Assembly: GCA_902489475.1 (NCBI GenBank)
Contig: CABUAH010000005.1
Location: 1 to 49,593 of the forward strand
Reading direction: 5' to 3'
Source of the DNA: an uncultured Oscillospiraceae bacterium
GTDB lineage: Bacteria; Bacillota; Clostridia; Oscillospirales; Ruminococcaceae
DNA: 49,593 bases
In this document: one piece after another, positions 33,802-42,078 of the stretch
How the letters are laid out: every line of letters starts with the position of its first letter
Position numbering within the stretch: position 1 is the first letter of the stretch
Notes under the pieces: generated by a model
The model's database searches: none
What the model was told of the DNA's origin: nothing
What the model saw: the letters and a program-made list of their open reading frames with translations, nothing else
Position numbers and translations under genes: made by a program

Positions 33802-33996
33802 ATGTTTCACACCATTTTGAATATATACGATGTATTTAAACCGTATGAGGAATCATATGTAAGAGAGCAAAAGACATATAATGGATACTGTGTTGATGTT
33901 TTCAGAGTCGGAGAAAATGAATATATCGACAGGCTTTATTCTACGAATCCGTATGATTATTTGAATAAAGATATTTATCCGTTTAAGAAAATATAG
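33802..33996 (+). CDS. YlzJ-like protein
   Basis: A 64-residue protein beginning MFHTILNIYDVFKPYEESY with a central GYCVDVFRVGENEYIDRLYSTNPYDYL, a pattern matching the YlzJ-like family located between tepA and spoIIIE in Bacillus. GAGGAG at 33789-33794 is 7 nt before ATG 33802, which is one base past the tepA stop; the open frame further upstream lies inside tepA and is not used. Function unknown. Position and composition make it a real gene. Confidence 0.78.
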   Translation: MFHTILNIYDVFKPYEESYVREQKTYNGYCVDVFRVGENEYIDRLYSTNPYDYLNKDIYPFKKI

Positions 33997-34029
33997 ATAT
34001 AGATATAAGACTTACTAAGGAGGCAGGAA

Positions 34030-34884
34030 ATGTCAGTATTAAACACAATTCTTCAAGCTATAATTCAAGGACTCACGGAGTTTTTGCCGGTTTCAAGTTC
34101 AGGTCACCTGTCGCTTTTTCAGCATTTTACAGGAAAAAGCGGCGAAGGGGCGCTGCTTCTTTCAGCAATACTTCATTTAGGAACCTTGGTGGCTGTTTTC
34201 ATAGCGTTTAGGGAAACAATTTGGGATCTTATAAAAGAGTTCGGAAGAAGCTGTAAAGATATAGTACATAAAGAATTTTTTAAAAACATGAACGGAGACC
34301 GAAGAGCAATAATAATGCTTTTGGTTTCGACGGCAGTGTTGATTCCGTTTTACATCTTCAAAGGCTTTTTTGAAAGCTTTGCAGAGGATTCATCAATTTT
34401 TGCCGAGGGAATATGCTTCCTATACACTGCTGCAATTTTGTTATTGTCTGACAGATGCACAAAAGGCAATAAAAAGCTTGGAGATATAAGCGGTAAGGAT
34501 GCCGTAACAGTTGGATTCTTCCAAGCAGTTGCATTGCTTCCCGGAGTTTCACGTTCGGGTTCAACAATTTCGTCAGGACTCTTTAGCGGTTTTGCAAGAG
34601 AAACTGCTGTTAAATATTCTTTTATTTTGGGAATTCCGGCAATCCTCGGCGGATGTCTTGTCGAGGTAAAGGATGCAATGGCAACAGATATGACCTTTAA
34701 GGCGGATTATATAATAGGATTTTTCGTAGCGGCGCTTGTAGGAATTGCAGCAATTAAAATGGTAAGCTGGCTTGTAAAAAGCGATAAATTCAAGATTTTT
34801 GCATATTATACCGCAGCTCTTGGTGTAATTGTTATACTGATCTCGATTATTGAATCTATCATCGGTCATCAGATAAGCCTGTAA
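34030..34884 (+). CDS. uppP: Undecaprenyl-diphosphatase
   Basis: UppP (BacA) dephosphorylates undecaprenyl diphosphate so that the lipid carrier can be reused for wall synthesis; overexpression gives bacitracin resistance. The 284-residue membrane protein has the motif GLTEFLPVSSSGHL near residue 15, PGVSRSGSTI near 170, and several hydrophobic segments. SD AAGGAGG lies 8-9 nt upstream. It is inserted between ylzJ and ftsK, which are normally adjacent in Bacillus. Confidence 0.95.
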   Translation: MSVLNTILQAIIQGLTEFLPVSSSGHLSLFQHFTGKSGEGALLLSAILHLGTLVAVFIAFRETIWDLIKEFGRSCKDIVHKEFFKNMNGDRRAIIMLLVSTAVLIPFYIFKGFFESFAEDSSIFAEGICFLYTAAILLLSDRCTKGNKKLGDISGKDAVTVGFFQAVALLPGVSRSGSTISSGLFSGFARETAVKYSFILGIPAILGGCLVEVKDAMATDMTFKADYIIGFFVAALVGIAAIKMVSWLVKSDKFKIFAYYTAALGVIVILISIIESIIGHQISL

Positions 34885-34912
34885 TTTAAGACAGATTTAA
34901 GGAGACAAAAGA

Positions 34913-37429
34913 ATGGCAAATAAAAAAAAGCCGGTAAAAAGGCAGACCGCAAAGAGAACAACAAAAAGTGTGTCTGCGGCAAAGAATAAAAATACTGCTA
35001 AAAATACTGTTCATAAAGAGCTTCCTGCGGGAATTTTCTTTATTATCGGTGCTTTGATAGTTGCCCTTACATATGTCACAGGGAACGCATTTTGGGCTAC
35101 TCTTCATACAGCGGTAAGGGGAATTTTCGGATTACCGTTATTTTTTATAGGGCCGATGCTCATAGTATTATCAATTCAAATAGCCTTTTCTAAAAACGAT
35201 AATATAGCGATCGCAAAAATTATAGAAACGATATTTTTTATCTTTTTGCTGTGTGCGATTTTCCATACTGTTTTAATCGGAGTACCAATTTCGTATTCTG
35301 CAAGCTTCGGAGAGCGTTTAGGACTTATCTATGACGAGTCGGTTAAGCTTTCCGGAGGAGGCATTATTGGTGCATTGTTCGGCTGGCCTGTTTCGGCACT
35401 TTTGGGTAAGGTCGGAGGAACAATAGTTTTAATACTTGTAATGGTAATATTCTTGATGCTTGTTTTTCATTTGAGCTTTAAGGATATAGTAAATTTATTT
35501 TCAAAACCGGTTAGAAAAAGCGTTGTGGCAATAAAAGAGGATAGAGAGTTTAATGCCCAAAAGCGGGAGGAACGGAAGGCTAAAAAGCTTGCAAGCGACA
35601 GAGATATTGACGTTGCAAAGTTTTTTGATGCGGACACCTCAAAGCTTAATCACGGGTTTTCAAATAAAGGACTTGAGCATGACCCTGCAAAGTTTATTGA
35701 TGCCAGCACTTCAGGCTCTGCATCAACAAACCGTACAAAAAAGCGTCAGCCTGTTAAAAAGGAACCTGTTTTTCCTGAGAAGCCGTCTTTTGAAGATAAA
35801 CCTGTTAACGATTATGAGGAGATCATAAAGAGTGCTTCTAAGCGTCAGAAAACAACAGCTCAGAAAAGTAAGACTGAAAATCAAAAAAAGGCTGAAATTT
35901 TCGTTGAAAGCGATGGGCAGACTTCTCTTTTCGGAAAAGAGGGAGAAAAGGGAATCTACCAAGCACCGCCCGTTGAGCTGCTTAAATTTTCAAACTCAAA
36001 GGTTTCTGAAAGCGAGTATCAAAATGAGATAAGAGAGAGAGGAAACACTCTTGTTGAAACTCTTAAGAGCTTTGGTGTTCAAACGAGAATAGTAGGCGTT
36101 CATAGAGGACCGTCTGTAACCAGATATGAGCTTCAGCCTGCGGCAGGCGTAAAAGTGTCCAGAATTACAGGCCTTACAGACGATATAGCCTTAAACCTTG
36201 CTGCAGAGGGAATAAGAATAGAAGCTCCGATTCCCGGAAAAGCGGCGGTCGGAATTGAGATTGCCAATAAAAAGCGTGACAGCGTTTCTATAAGAGAGCT
36301 TATTGACAGCGATGAGTTCAGAAAGAGTAAAGGTAAGCTTGAATTTGCTGTCGGCAAAGATATTGAGGGAAATATCGTTATGGGCGACATTTCAAAAATG
36401 CCGCACTTGCTTGTAGCCGGAACTACAGGTGCAGGTAAATCTGTATTCACAAACTCCATAATAATGAACATTTTATACAAAGCGTCGCCGGAAGAGGTAA
36501 AGCTTATTCTTATAGATCCAAAACAGGTTGAGTTTCCTATTTACAACGGTATTCCTCATCTTTTGATTCCTGTTGTGACGGAAGCTAGAAAAGCGGCAGG
36601 AGCTTTAGGATGGGCAGTTTCGGAGATGATGCGAAGATATAAGACCTTTGCTGATAACGGAGTAAGGGATTTAGAGGATTACAACGAATATCAAAAGGAT
36701 AAAGAGGAGCTTGAGCCTATTCCTCAGATTGTCGTTGTTATAGATGAGCTGGCAGACCTTATGATGGCAGCGCCTAAAGAGGTAGAGGATTCGATTTGTC
36801 GTATAGCACAGCTTGCCCGTGCAGCGGGTATGCATCTTATTATCGCAACACAGTCGCCTCGTGTTGACGTTGTAACAGGACTTATAAAAGCAAATATTCC
36901 GAGTCGTGTCGCTTTAAAGGTTTCAAATAATGTAGATTCAAGAGTAATACTTGACGAGGGCGGAGCCGATAAGCTGTTAGGAAGGGGAGATCTTTTGTAT
37001 AAGCCTGTAGGCATGGGAAAACCGATGAGAATTCAGGGAAGCTTTATACCTACAAGCGAAGTAAGAGCTGTTGTAAATTATCTTAAGAATCTTTCAAAGG
37101 CTGAATACAGCGATGAGATTATCGAAGATATTGAAAGACATACTCCTCAGGCGAAAAGCGATAAAGGTGCTTCTGTTGATGAATCGGAAAACAGCAGTGT
37201 AGACGAAAAGTTTGAAGATGCAGTTAAAATTATCGTTGAATCGGGACAAGCATCCACTTCTTTCCTGCAACGAAAGCTAAGCTTAGGTTATGCCCGTGCG
37301 GCAAGGCTTATGGATGATCTTGAGGCAAGAGGAATAATCGGACCTGCACAAGGCGCAAAGCCTAGGGAAGTATTAATTTCCAAGGAACAATGGCTTGAAC
37401 GGAATGTTATGGGCGATAATGATATGTAA
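34913..37429 (+). CDS. ftsK: DNA translocase FtsK/SpoIIIE
   Basis: A membrane-anchored DNA pump that clears the septum of chromosomal DNA in division or sporulation. The 838-residue protein has a basic N-terminus, about four membrane segments (residues 40-185), a charged linker (about 200-345), an FtsK alpha/beta motor with Walker A GTTGAGKS at 503-510, the Walker B LVVVIDELADLMM-type segment near 605-615, and a C-terminal winged-helix gamma domain (SFLQRKLSLGYARAARLMDDLEARGIIGPA). Length suits SpoIIIE-type proteins. The neighbouring tepA-ylzJ supports the SpoIIIE assignment. Confidence 0.95.
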   Translation: MANKKKPVKRQTAKRTTKSVSAAKNKNTAKNTVHKELPAGIFFIIGALIVALTYVTGNAFWATLHTAVRGIFGLPLFFIGPMLIVLSIQIAFSKNDNIAIAKIIETIFFIFLLCAIFHTVLIGVPISYSASFGERLGLIYDESVKLSGGGIIGALFGWPVSALLGKVGGTIVLILVMVIFLMLVFHLSFKDIVNLFSKPVRKSVVAIKEDREFNAQKREERKAKKLASDRDIDVAKFFDADTSKLNHGFSNKGLEHDPAKFIDASTSGSASTNRTKKRQPVKKEPVFPEKPSFEDKPVNDYEEIIKSASKRQKTTAQKSKTENQKKAEIFVESDGQTSLFGKEGEKGIYQAPPVELLKFSNSKVSESEYQNEIRERGNTLVETLKSFGVQTRIVGVHRGPSVTRYELQPAAGVKVSRITGLTDDIALNLAAEGIRIEAPIPGKAAVGIEIANKKRDSVSIRELIDSDEFRKSKGKLEFAVGKDIEGNIVMGDISKMPHLLVAGTTGAGKSVFTNSIIMNILYKASPEEVKLILIDPKQVEFPIYNGIPHLLIPVVTEARKAAGALGWAVSEMMRRYKTFADNGVRDLEDYNEYQKDKEELEPIPQIVVVIDELADLMMAAPKEVEDSICRIAQLARAAGMHLIIATQSPRVDVVTGLIKANIPSRVALKVSNNVDSRVILDEGGADKLLGRGDLLYKPVGMGKPMRIQGSFIPTSEVRAVVNYLKNLSKAEYSDEIIEDIERHTPQAKSDKGASVDESENSSVDEKFEDAVKIIVESGQASTSFLQRKLSLGYARAARLMDDLEARGIIGPAQGAKPREVLISKEQWLERNVMGDNDM

Positions 37430-37455
37430 ATTTAAACCTAAAAAAGGAAAATAAA

Positions 37456-38382
37456 ATGTCAAAGAAAAAATATTCATCTATAAAGCCCAAAGCACTTGTA
37501 ACTTTAATTGCTGTAGTTTTGATTTTAATTGTCGGATTGCTTGATTATTTCGGCGTTATCAGTTTATCTGAGAAGCAGGCGGAAATTTCTGTGAATCCGG
37601 CTTTTTCGAATGCAGAAAGCACTGTGAACTTTATAGATGTCGGGCAAGGAAACTGTACTCTTGTAAAGTCCGGAGAAAGTGCAATGCTTATAGATGCAGG
37701 AGAAACGGATAAGGGCAAAGACGTGGTTTCATATCTCAAAGCTCTTGGTATAAATAAGCTTGATTATATTATTGTTTCTCATCAGCATACTGATCACATG
37801 GGTGGAATGATAGAAGTTTTAAAGAGCGATATTGAGGTTGAAAAAATAATAATGCCGAAAATTCCGCAAAAGCTTACGCCTACAAGCTATACATATACAA
37901 ATCTCTTGAATGCAATTAAAGCAAAAGGACTAAAGGTAAGAGCGGCAAGAGATGAGGAATTTTCTGTCGGGAATATTAAAGTTAATACTTATGCAATGGA
38001 GGGAGATTACAGCGACCTTAACAACTACTCTGTTGTCACAAAGCTGACTACCGGCGGCGGACGCTTTATAATAATGGGTGATTTAGAAAAAACAGCCGAA
38101 AAGGAGCTGTTAAACAAGAATGTTGACTTGTCGGCAGAGGTGATTTTAGTCGGTCATCACGGCAGCTCGTCATCAAGCTCCGATAAGCTTTTAAAGAGCG
38201 TTAATCCGTCTTGTGCAGTTATAAGCGTTGGAGCTGACAATAAGTACGGACATCCGAATGACGCTGCAATCAAACGAATAAGCAAATATACCGATAATAT
38301 TTACCGAACAGATTTAAACGGAAATATCGTTTTTGACTGCGACAACGATAATTTAAGTCTTAGTGTTCAAAAGGGTGACTGA
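37456..38382 (+). CDS. ComEC/Rec2-like metallo-beta-lactamase fold hydrolase, membrane-anchored
   Basis: A 308-residue protein with an N-terminal signal anchor (about 11-33) and an extracytoplasmic metallo-beta-lactamase domain resembling the C-terminal domain of the DNA uptake protein ComEC. Visible motifs are FIDVGQGNCTLVKSG, IDAGET, HQHTDH from residue 109, and GHHGSSSSSSDKLL. Such secreted ComEC-domain proteins may act as nucleases or phosphodiesterases, which is inferred. It is followed after 2 nt by a DUF3006 gene, a recurring pairing. Confidence 0.88.
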   Translation: MSKKKYSSIKPKALVTLIAVVLILIVGLLDYFGVISLSEKQAEISVNPAFSNAESTVNFIDVGQGNCTLVKSGESAMLIDAGETDKGKDVVSYLKALGINKLDYIIVSHQHTDHMGGMIEVLKSDIEVEKIIMPKIPQKLTPTSYTYTNLLNAIKAKGLKVRAARDEEFSVGNIKVNTYAMEGDYSDLNNYSVVTKLTTGGGRFIIMGDLEKTAEKELLNKNVDLSAEVILVGHHGSSSSSSDKLLKSVNPSCAVISVGADNKYGHPNDAAIKRISKYTDNIYRTDLNGNIVFDCDNDNLSLSVQKGD

Positions 38383-38384
38383 TT

Positions 38385-38600
38385 ATGAAGTACAGTGTTT
38401 TGACTATTGACAGTGGCATTGTAAAGCTCGAAAATGAAATAGGAGAGATTTCCTATTTTGATACAAGTGAAATGCCTGACGGAATAAAGACAAATGACAT
38501 TTTAGAAAAGAATGACGGCGGATTTGTAATACTGCCCGATGAGACTGAAAAACGCCGTGATGAAAATATAAATCTCATAAACTCTCTGTGGGAGGACTGA
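38385..38600 (+). CDS. DUF3006 domain protein
   Basis: A 71-residue protein starting MKYSVLTIDSGIVKLENEIG with a strand-rich DUF3006 pattern (VLTIDSGIVKLE, ISYFDTSEMPDG, DILEKNDGGFVIL). DUF3006 proteins often follow ComEC-like hydrolases, as here, where only 2 nt separate the stop and start. A regulatory or cofactor role for the neighbour is plausible but not shown. The stop is 3 nt before the rpiR-type gene. Confidence 0.78.
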   Translation: MKYSVLTIDSGIVKLENEIGEISYFDTSEMPDGIKTNDILEKNDGGFVILPDETEKRRDENINLINSLWED

Positions 38601-38603
38601 AAA

Positions 38604-39467
38604 ATGGAAAAGAATCTCCTTAAGGTTCTGAAGGAAAATTATAATAATTGCTCCAAAGGGCATAGACTCATTTCTGATTTCGTAATTAATCATTTTGACA
38701 AAGCTGCTTTTATGACAGCATCAAAGCTTGGAGAAACAGTAGGAGTTTCCGAATCAACTGTCGTTAGATTTGCGGTATCGCTCGGCTTTAAGGGCTATCC
38801 CGAATTTCAAAAGTGTCTTCAGGAACTTATTAAGAACAAGCTGACCGCCGTTCAGAGAATGGAGCTGAGCGATGACAGAATCGGTACTGAAAACCTGCTT
38901 GAAAACGTAATGTCAGCGGATGTTGACAGGATTAAAGAAACTCTTTTGGGAATTTCGGGAGATGATTTTAACGAGGCGGTTGAAATTATTGCAAATGCAA
39001 ATACAATCTATATAATAGGAAATAGAAGTGCATCTGCGCTCGCTTCCTTTGCGGAGTATTATTTCAGTCTTATGTTTTCGTATGTAAAACGAGTAAAGTC
39101 ATCTTCTACAAGTGAGATGCTTGAACAGGTTATGCGAATAGACAAAAACGATGTAATAATCGGCTTTTCCTTTCCGAGATATTCAACTCAAACGCTAATA
39201 GGTCTTAAATTCGCAAGGGATAAAAAGGCTAAGGTAGTTGCATTTACGGATTCTGACAATTCTCCGCTTGCACCGTATGCTGATTATCTTCTCGTTGCAG
39301 GAAGCGATATGGCGAGCTTTGTTGATTCATTAGTAGCTCCGTTATCTTTGCTCAACGCCTTGCTTGTTGCTGTTTCTATTAAGAAAAAGCATATGATTTC
39401 CGAGAATTTCAAAAGACTTGAAACTATCTGGGAAGAGTATAACGCATATGATACAAGGGAGCAGTAG
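38604..39467 (+). CDS. MurR/RpiR family transcriptional regulator
   Basis: A 287-residue regulator with an N-terminal RpiR helix-turn-helix (residues about 10-75, KLGETVGVSESTVVRFAVSLGFKGYPEFQ) and a C-terminal SIS sugar-phosphate-binding domain (about 125-255, TIYIIGNRSASALASFAEYY, DVIIGFSFPRYSTQTL, KVVAFTDSDNSPLAPYAD). Members sense phosphosugars such as MurNAc-6-P. No sugar-use gene lies next to it, so the ligand is unknown; its place in a cell envelope and lipid operon is unusual. The next gene starts immediately after its stop. Confidence 0.9.
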   Translation: MEKNLLKVLKENYNNCSKGHRLISDFVINHFDKAAFMTASKLGETVGVSESTVVRFAVSLGFKGYPEFQKCLQELIKNKLTAVQRMELSDDRIGTENLLENVMSADVDRIKETLLGISGDDFNEAVEIIANANTIYIIGNRSASALASFAEYYFSLMFSYVKRVKSSSTSEMLEQVMRIDKNDVIIGFSFPRYSTQTLIGLKFARDKKAKVVAFTDSDNSPLAPYADYLLVAGSDMASFVDSLVAPLSLLNALLVAVSIKKKHMISENFKRLETIWEEYNAYDTREQ

Positions 39468-40685
39468 ATGAAAAACATTATAATTGTCGGCGGCGGAGCA
39501 TCAGGCTTAATGGCGGCTGTAAAGTGCGCTGAGAAGAAGAATAAAGTGTTTGTTTTTGAGCATCAAAAAATTCTCGGTAAGAAGCTGCTTATTACAGGCA
39601 AGGGAAGATGCAACGTAACAAACAATACGGATACGGATAACATACTTAAAAACATTCCGAGAAATTCGAGATTTATGTATTCTTCTCTCAATTCATTTAA
39701 CGCTTATGATACAATGAGTTTTTTTGAAGACCTTGGAGTTCGGCTGAAAACTGAGAGGGGAAAGAGGGCTTTTCCTGAAAGTGATAAATCTTCTGATATT
39801 GTGGATGCTCTGGTTTACAGAGCAAAAAGCCTCGGAGTAAAATTTATTTTTGAAAAAGTCACGGATTTAATTGCTGAAAACGCAAAAGTTATCGGTGTTA
39901 AAACGAATAACGGTGAATATTTTGCCGATGCAGTAATTGTGGCAACAGGTGGAATGAGCTATCCTAAAACAGGTTCTACAGGGGACGGATATAAGTTTGC
40001 AAAAAAACTCGGCTTAAACGTAACCGAAATAACGCCTTCTTTAGTGCCGATTGAAATAAAGGAGAAGTTTGTAAGCAGCCTTATGGGATTGTCACTCAGA
40101 AACGTCGTGCTGAAGCTTTTTGAAGATGGGTGTACAAAGCCTGAATTTGAAGAGCTTGGGGAACTGCTTTTTACTCATTTCGGAGTTTCGGGACCGCTTG
40201 TGCTGTCATCATCTGCACATATGAAAAGCGGTGTAGGCTACCGTTATGAAATTGATTTAAAGCCGGGACTTGATGAAAAAAAGCTAAACGACAGAATATT
40301 GAGGGATTTTTCTCTCAATACTAATCGTGCAATTTCAAATACTCTTACAAAGCTTTTGCCTGCTTCTCTTATACCTCATATACTTAATATTTGTAATATT
40401 GATCCGATGTTAAAGGTTAACTCGGTCACAAAAGAGCAGCGGAAAACGCTTGTGAAAGCTATAAAGGGAATGAAATTGACAGTTAAAGGAAAGCGTCCTA
40501 TTGACGAAGCTGTTATTACAAGGGGCGGAATTGATATAAAAGAAATCAATCCCAAAACAATGGAAAGCAAGAAAATAAATTCCCTCTTCTTTGTTGGAGA
40601 GGTTTTAGATGTTGACGCATATACCGGCGGATTTAATTTACAAATAGCTTTTTCAACAGCAAATGCTGTTTCAAATAATTTTTAA
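39468..40685 (+). CDS. NAD(P)/FAD-dependent oxidoreductase, BaiN/YhiN (HI0933) family
   Basis: A 405-residue flavoprotein of the HI0933-like family. It begins with the FAD dinucleotide loop IIVGGGASGLMAA, then HQKILGKKLLITGKGRCNVTN, and has VIVATGGMSYPKTGSTGDGY and the C-terminal FFVGEVLDVDAYTGGFNLQIA, which are diagnostic. The BaiN member from Clostridium scindens was tied to bile acid metabolism, but most members are uncharacterised; no bile-acid role can be inferred here. It is flanked directly by rpiR and cmk-plsC; the reading frame ends about 20 nt before the cmk ATG. Confidence 0.9.
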   Translation: MKNIIIVGGGASGLMAAVKCAEKKNKVFVFEHQKILGKKLLITGKGRCNVTNNTDTDNILKNIPRNSRFMYSSLNSFNAYDTMSFFEDLGVRLKTERGKRAFPESDKSSDIVDALVYRAKSLGVKFIFEKVTDLIAENAKVIGVKTNNGEYFADAVIVATGGMSYPKTGSTGDGYKFAKKLGLNVTEITPSLVPIEIKEKFVSSLMGLSLRNVVLKLFEDGCTKPEFEELGELLFTHFGVSGPLVLSSSAHMKSGVGYRYEIDLKPGLDEKKLNDRILRDFSLNTNRAISNTLTKLLPASLIPHILNICNIDPMLKVNSVTKEQRKTLVKAIKGMKLTVKGKRPIDEAVITRGGIDIKEINPKTMESKKINSLFFVGEVLDVDAYTGGFNLQIAFSTANAVSNNF

Positions 40686-40704
40686 TTTAAAGGACGGAGA
40701 AAAA

Positions 40705-42078
40705 ATGGGAATAAATGTTGCACTTGACGGACCTTCCGGAGCAGGCAAATCTACAATTGCAAGAGCCGCTGCTGAAAGGCTTAAATATCTTTATGTTGAT
40801 ACAGGAGCTATGTATCGTGCTGTTGCTTATTATGTTTTAAGCAATAATTTAGATCCTAATGATAGGGAAGCAGTAATTAATTCTCTTAACAGTATTAATA
40901 TCGAGCTTAAATACACCGAGCAGGGGCAGAGAATAATTTTAAACGGAGATGATGTGAGCAGTAAGATCAGAACTCCTGAGGTTTCTATGGCGGCGTCAGT
41001 AGTTTCGGCTATTGGTGAAACAAGAGAATTTTTGTTGTCCTTACAAAAGAAAATGGCTTATGACAATGATGTAATAATGGATGGAAGAGATATTGCAACG
41101 GTTGTATTGCCGGGTGCTGATGTTAAGATCTTTCTAACAGCATCAGCCGAAAAACGTGCTAAGCGCAGATATGACGAGCTTGTGCAAAAGGGCGAGAATG
41201 TAACCTATGAAGAGGTTTTAGCTGATGTAAATCAAAGAGATTATAATGATATGCACCGTGACGTTGCACCTCTTAGACAGGCAGACGACGCAATACTTGT
41301 TGATACTTCTGATTTAACACTCGAAGAATCAATTGAAAAAATAGTGTCTGTTATTACCGAAAAAATCAGCTCTAAAAAGAGAACTCATAGAGAAATTCCG
41401 GCGGTAAGACCTGTTGCAAAAGGAAATAAGCCACCTATGTGGAAAAGAATATGCCACGTATTTTTGCGTGCTATTGCAAAGGCGATATTTTATTTATATC
41501 TGGATTTGAGCTTTGAGGGACTTGAAAATGTCCCTAAGGACGGTTCAAATATATTTGCCAGCAATCACAGAAGCTATACCGATCCGATATTAATTTCTTT
41601 AAAGCCAAAAGTTATGTTTTCCTTTATGGCAAAAGAAGAGCTGTTTAAAAAGAATAAAATCTTTGCGATTATTATACGGCTTTTCGGAGCATTCCCTGTT
41701 GCTAGGGGAAGTGGTGGCGCAGAGGCTATTGAAACATCATTAAGCAGGCTCAACAAGGGGTATAACCTTGTTATTTTCCCGGAGGGAACACGTTCAAAGG
41801 ACGGAAAGGTTTTAAAGGGAAAAACGGGAGTAGCTCTTGTTGCGGCGATGGCACAAGTGCCTGTAATTCCAACGGGAATTGTCTTTGAAGGGAAAATTAA
41901 ATTCAGAAGAAAAGTAACCGTGAAGTTTGCGCCTCCTATTATTCCGTCGGAAATCGGCGTAGATGATTGCAGTACAAAGAAGCTTAAAATTTTAAAAAAT
42001 GAAATTATGTCATCAATAACCGAATTAGTTGAAGGTAATACAAATGAAGCCACAAGAGAAAATGTTAACAAATTGTAA
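40705..42078 (+). CDS. cmk: Bifunctional cytidylate kinase / 1-acylglycerol-3-phosphate acyltransferase
   Basis: A 457-residue fusion. Residues 1-220 are cytidylate kinase: P-loop GPSGAGKS at 9-16, YVDTGAMYRAVAY, VIMDGRDIATVVLP and the REDxD-like lid NQRDYNDMHRDVAPL. Residues about 245-440 are PlsC: NHRSYTD at 287-293 (HX4D) and FPEGTR at 358-363. The kinase makes CDP/dCDP; PlsC makes phosphatidic acid, so the fusion joins a nucleotide and a lipid step. Such cmk-plsC genes occur in Clostridia. An SD-like AAAAGGA (41418-41424) precedes an in-frame ATG at 41437 exactly at the PlsC start. An open frame upstream to 40663 is not favoured. Confidence 0.94.
   Translation: MGINVALDGPSGAGKSTIARAAAERLKYLYVDTGAMYRAVAYYVLSNNLDPNDREAVINSLNSINIELKYTEQGQRIILNGDDVSSKIRTPEVSMAASVVSAIGETREFLLSLQKKMAYDNDVIMDGRDIATVVLPGADVKIFLTASAEKRAKRRYDELVQKGENVTYEEVLADVNQRDYNDMHRDVAPLRQADDAILVDTSDLTLEESIEKIVSVITEKISSKKRTHREIPAVRPVAKGNKPPMWKRICHVFLRAIAKAIFYLYLDLSFEGLENVPKDGSNIFASNHRSYTDPILISLKPKVMFSFMAKEELFKKNKIFAIIIRLFGAFPVARGSGGAEAIETSLSRLNKGYNLVIFPEGTRSKDGKVLKGKTGVALVAAMAQVPVIPTGIVFEGKIKFRRKVTVKFAPPIIPSEIGVDDCSTKKLKILKNEIMSSITELVEGNTNEATRENVNKL

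Noticed and set aside
41574..42071. 165-codon antisense frame in cmk-plsC
   Set aside because: Shadow of the PlsC domain; low-complexity sequence without recognisable motifs.
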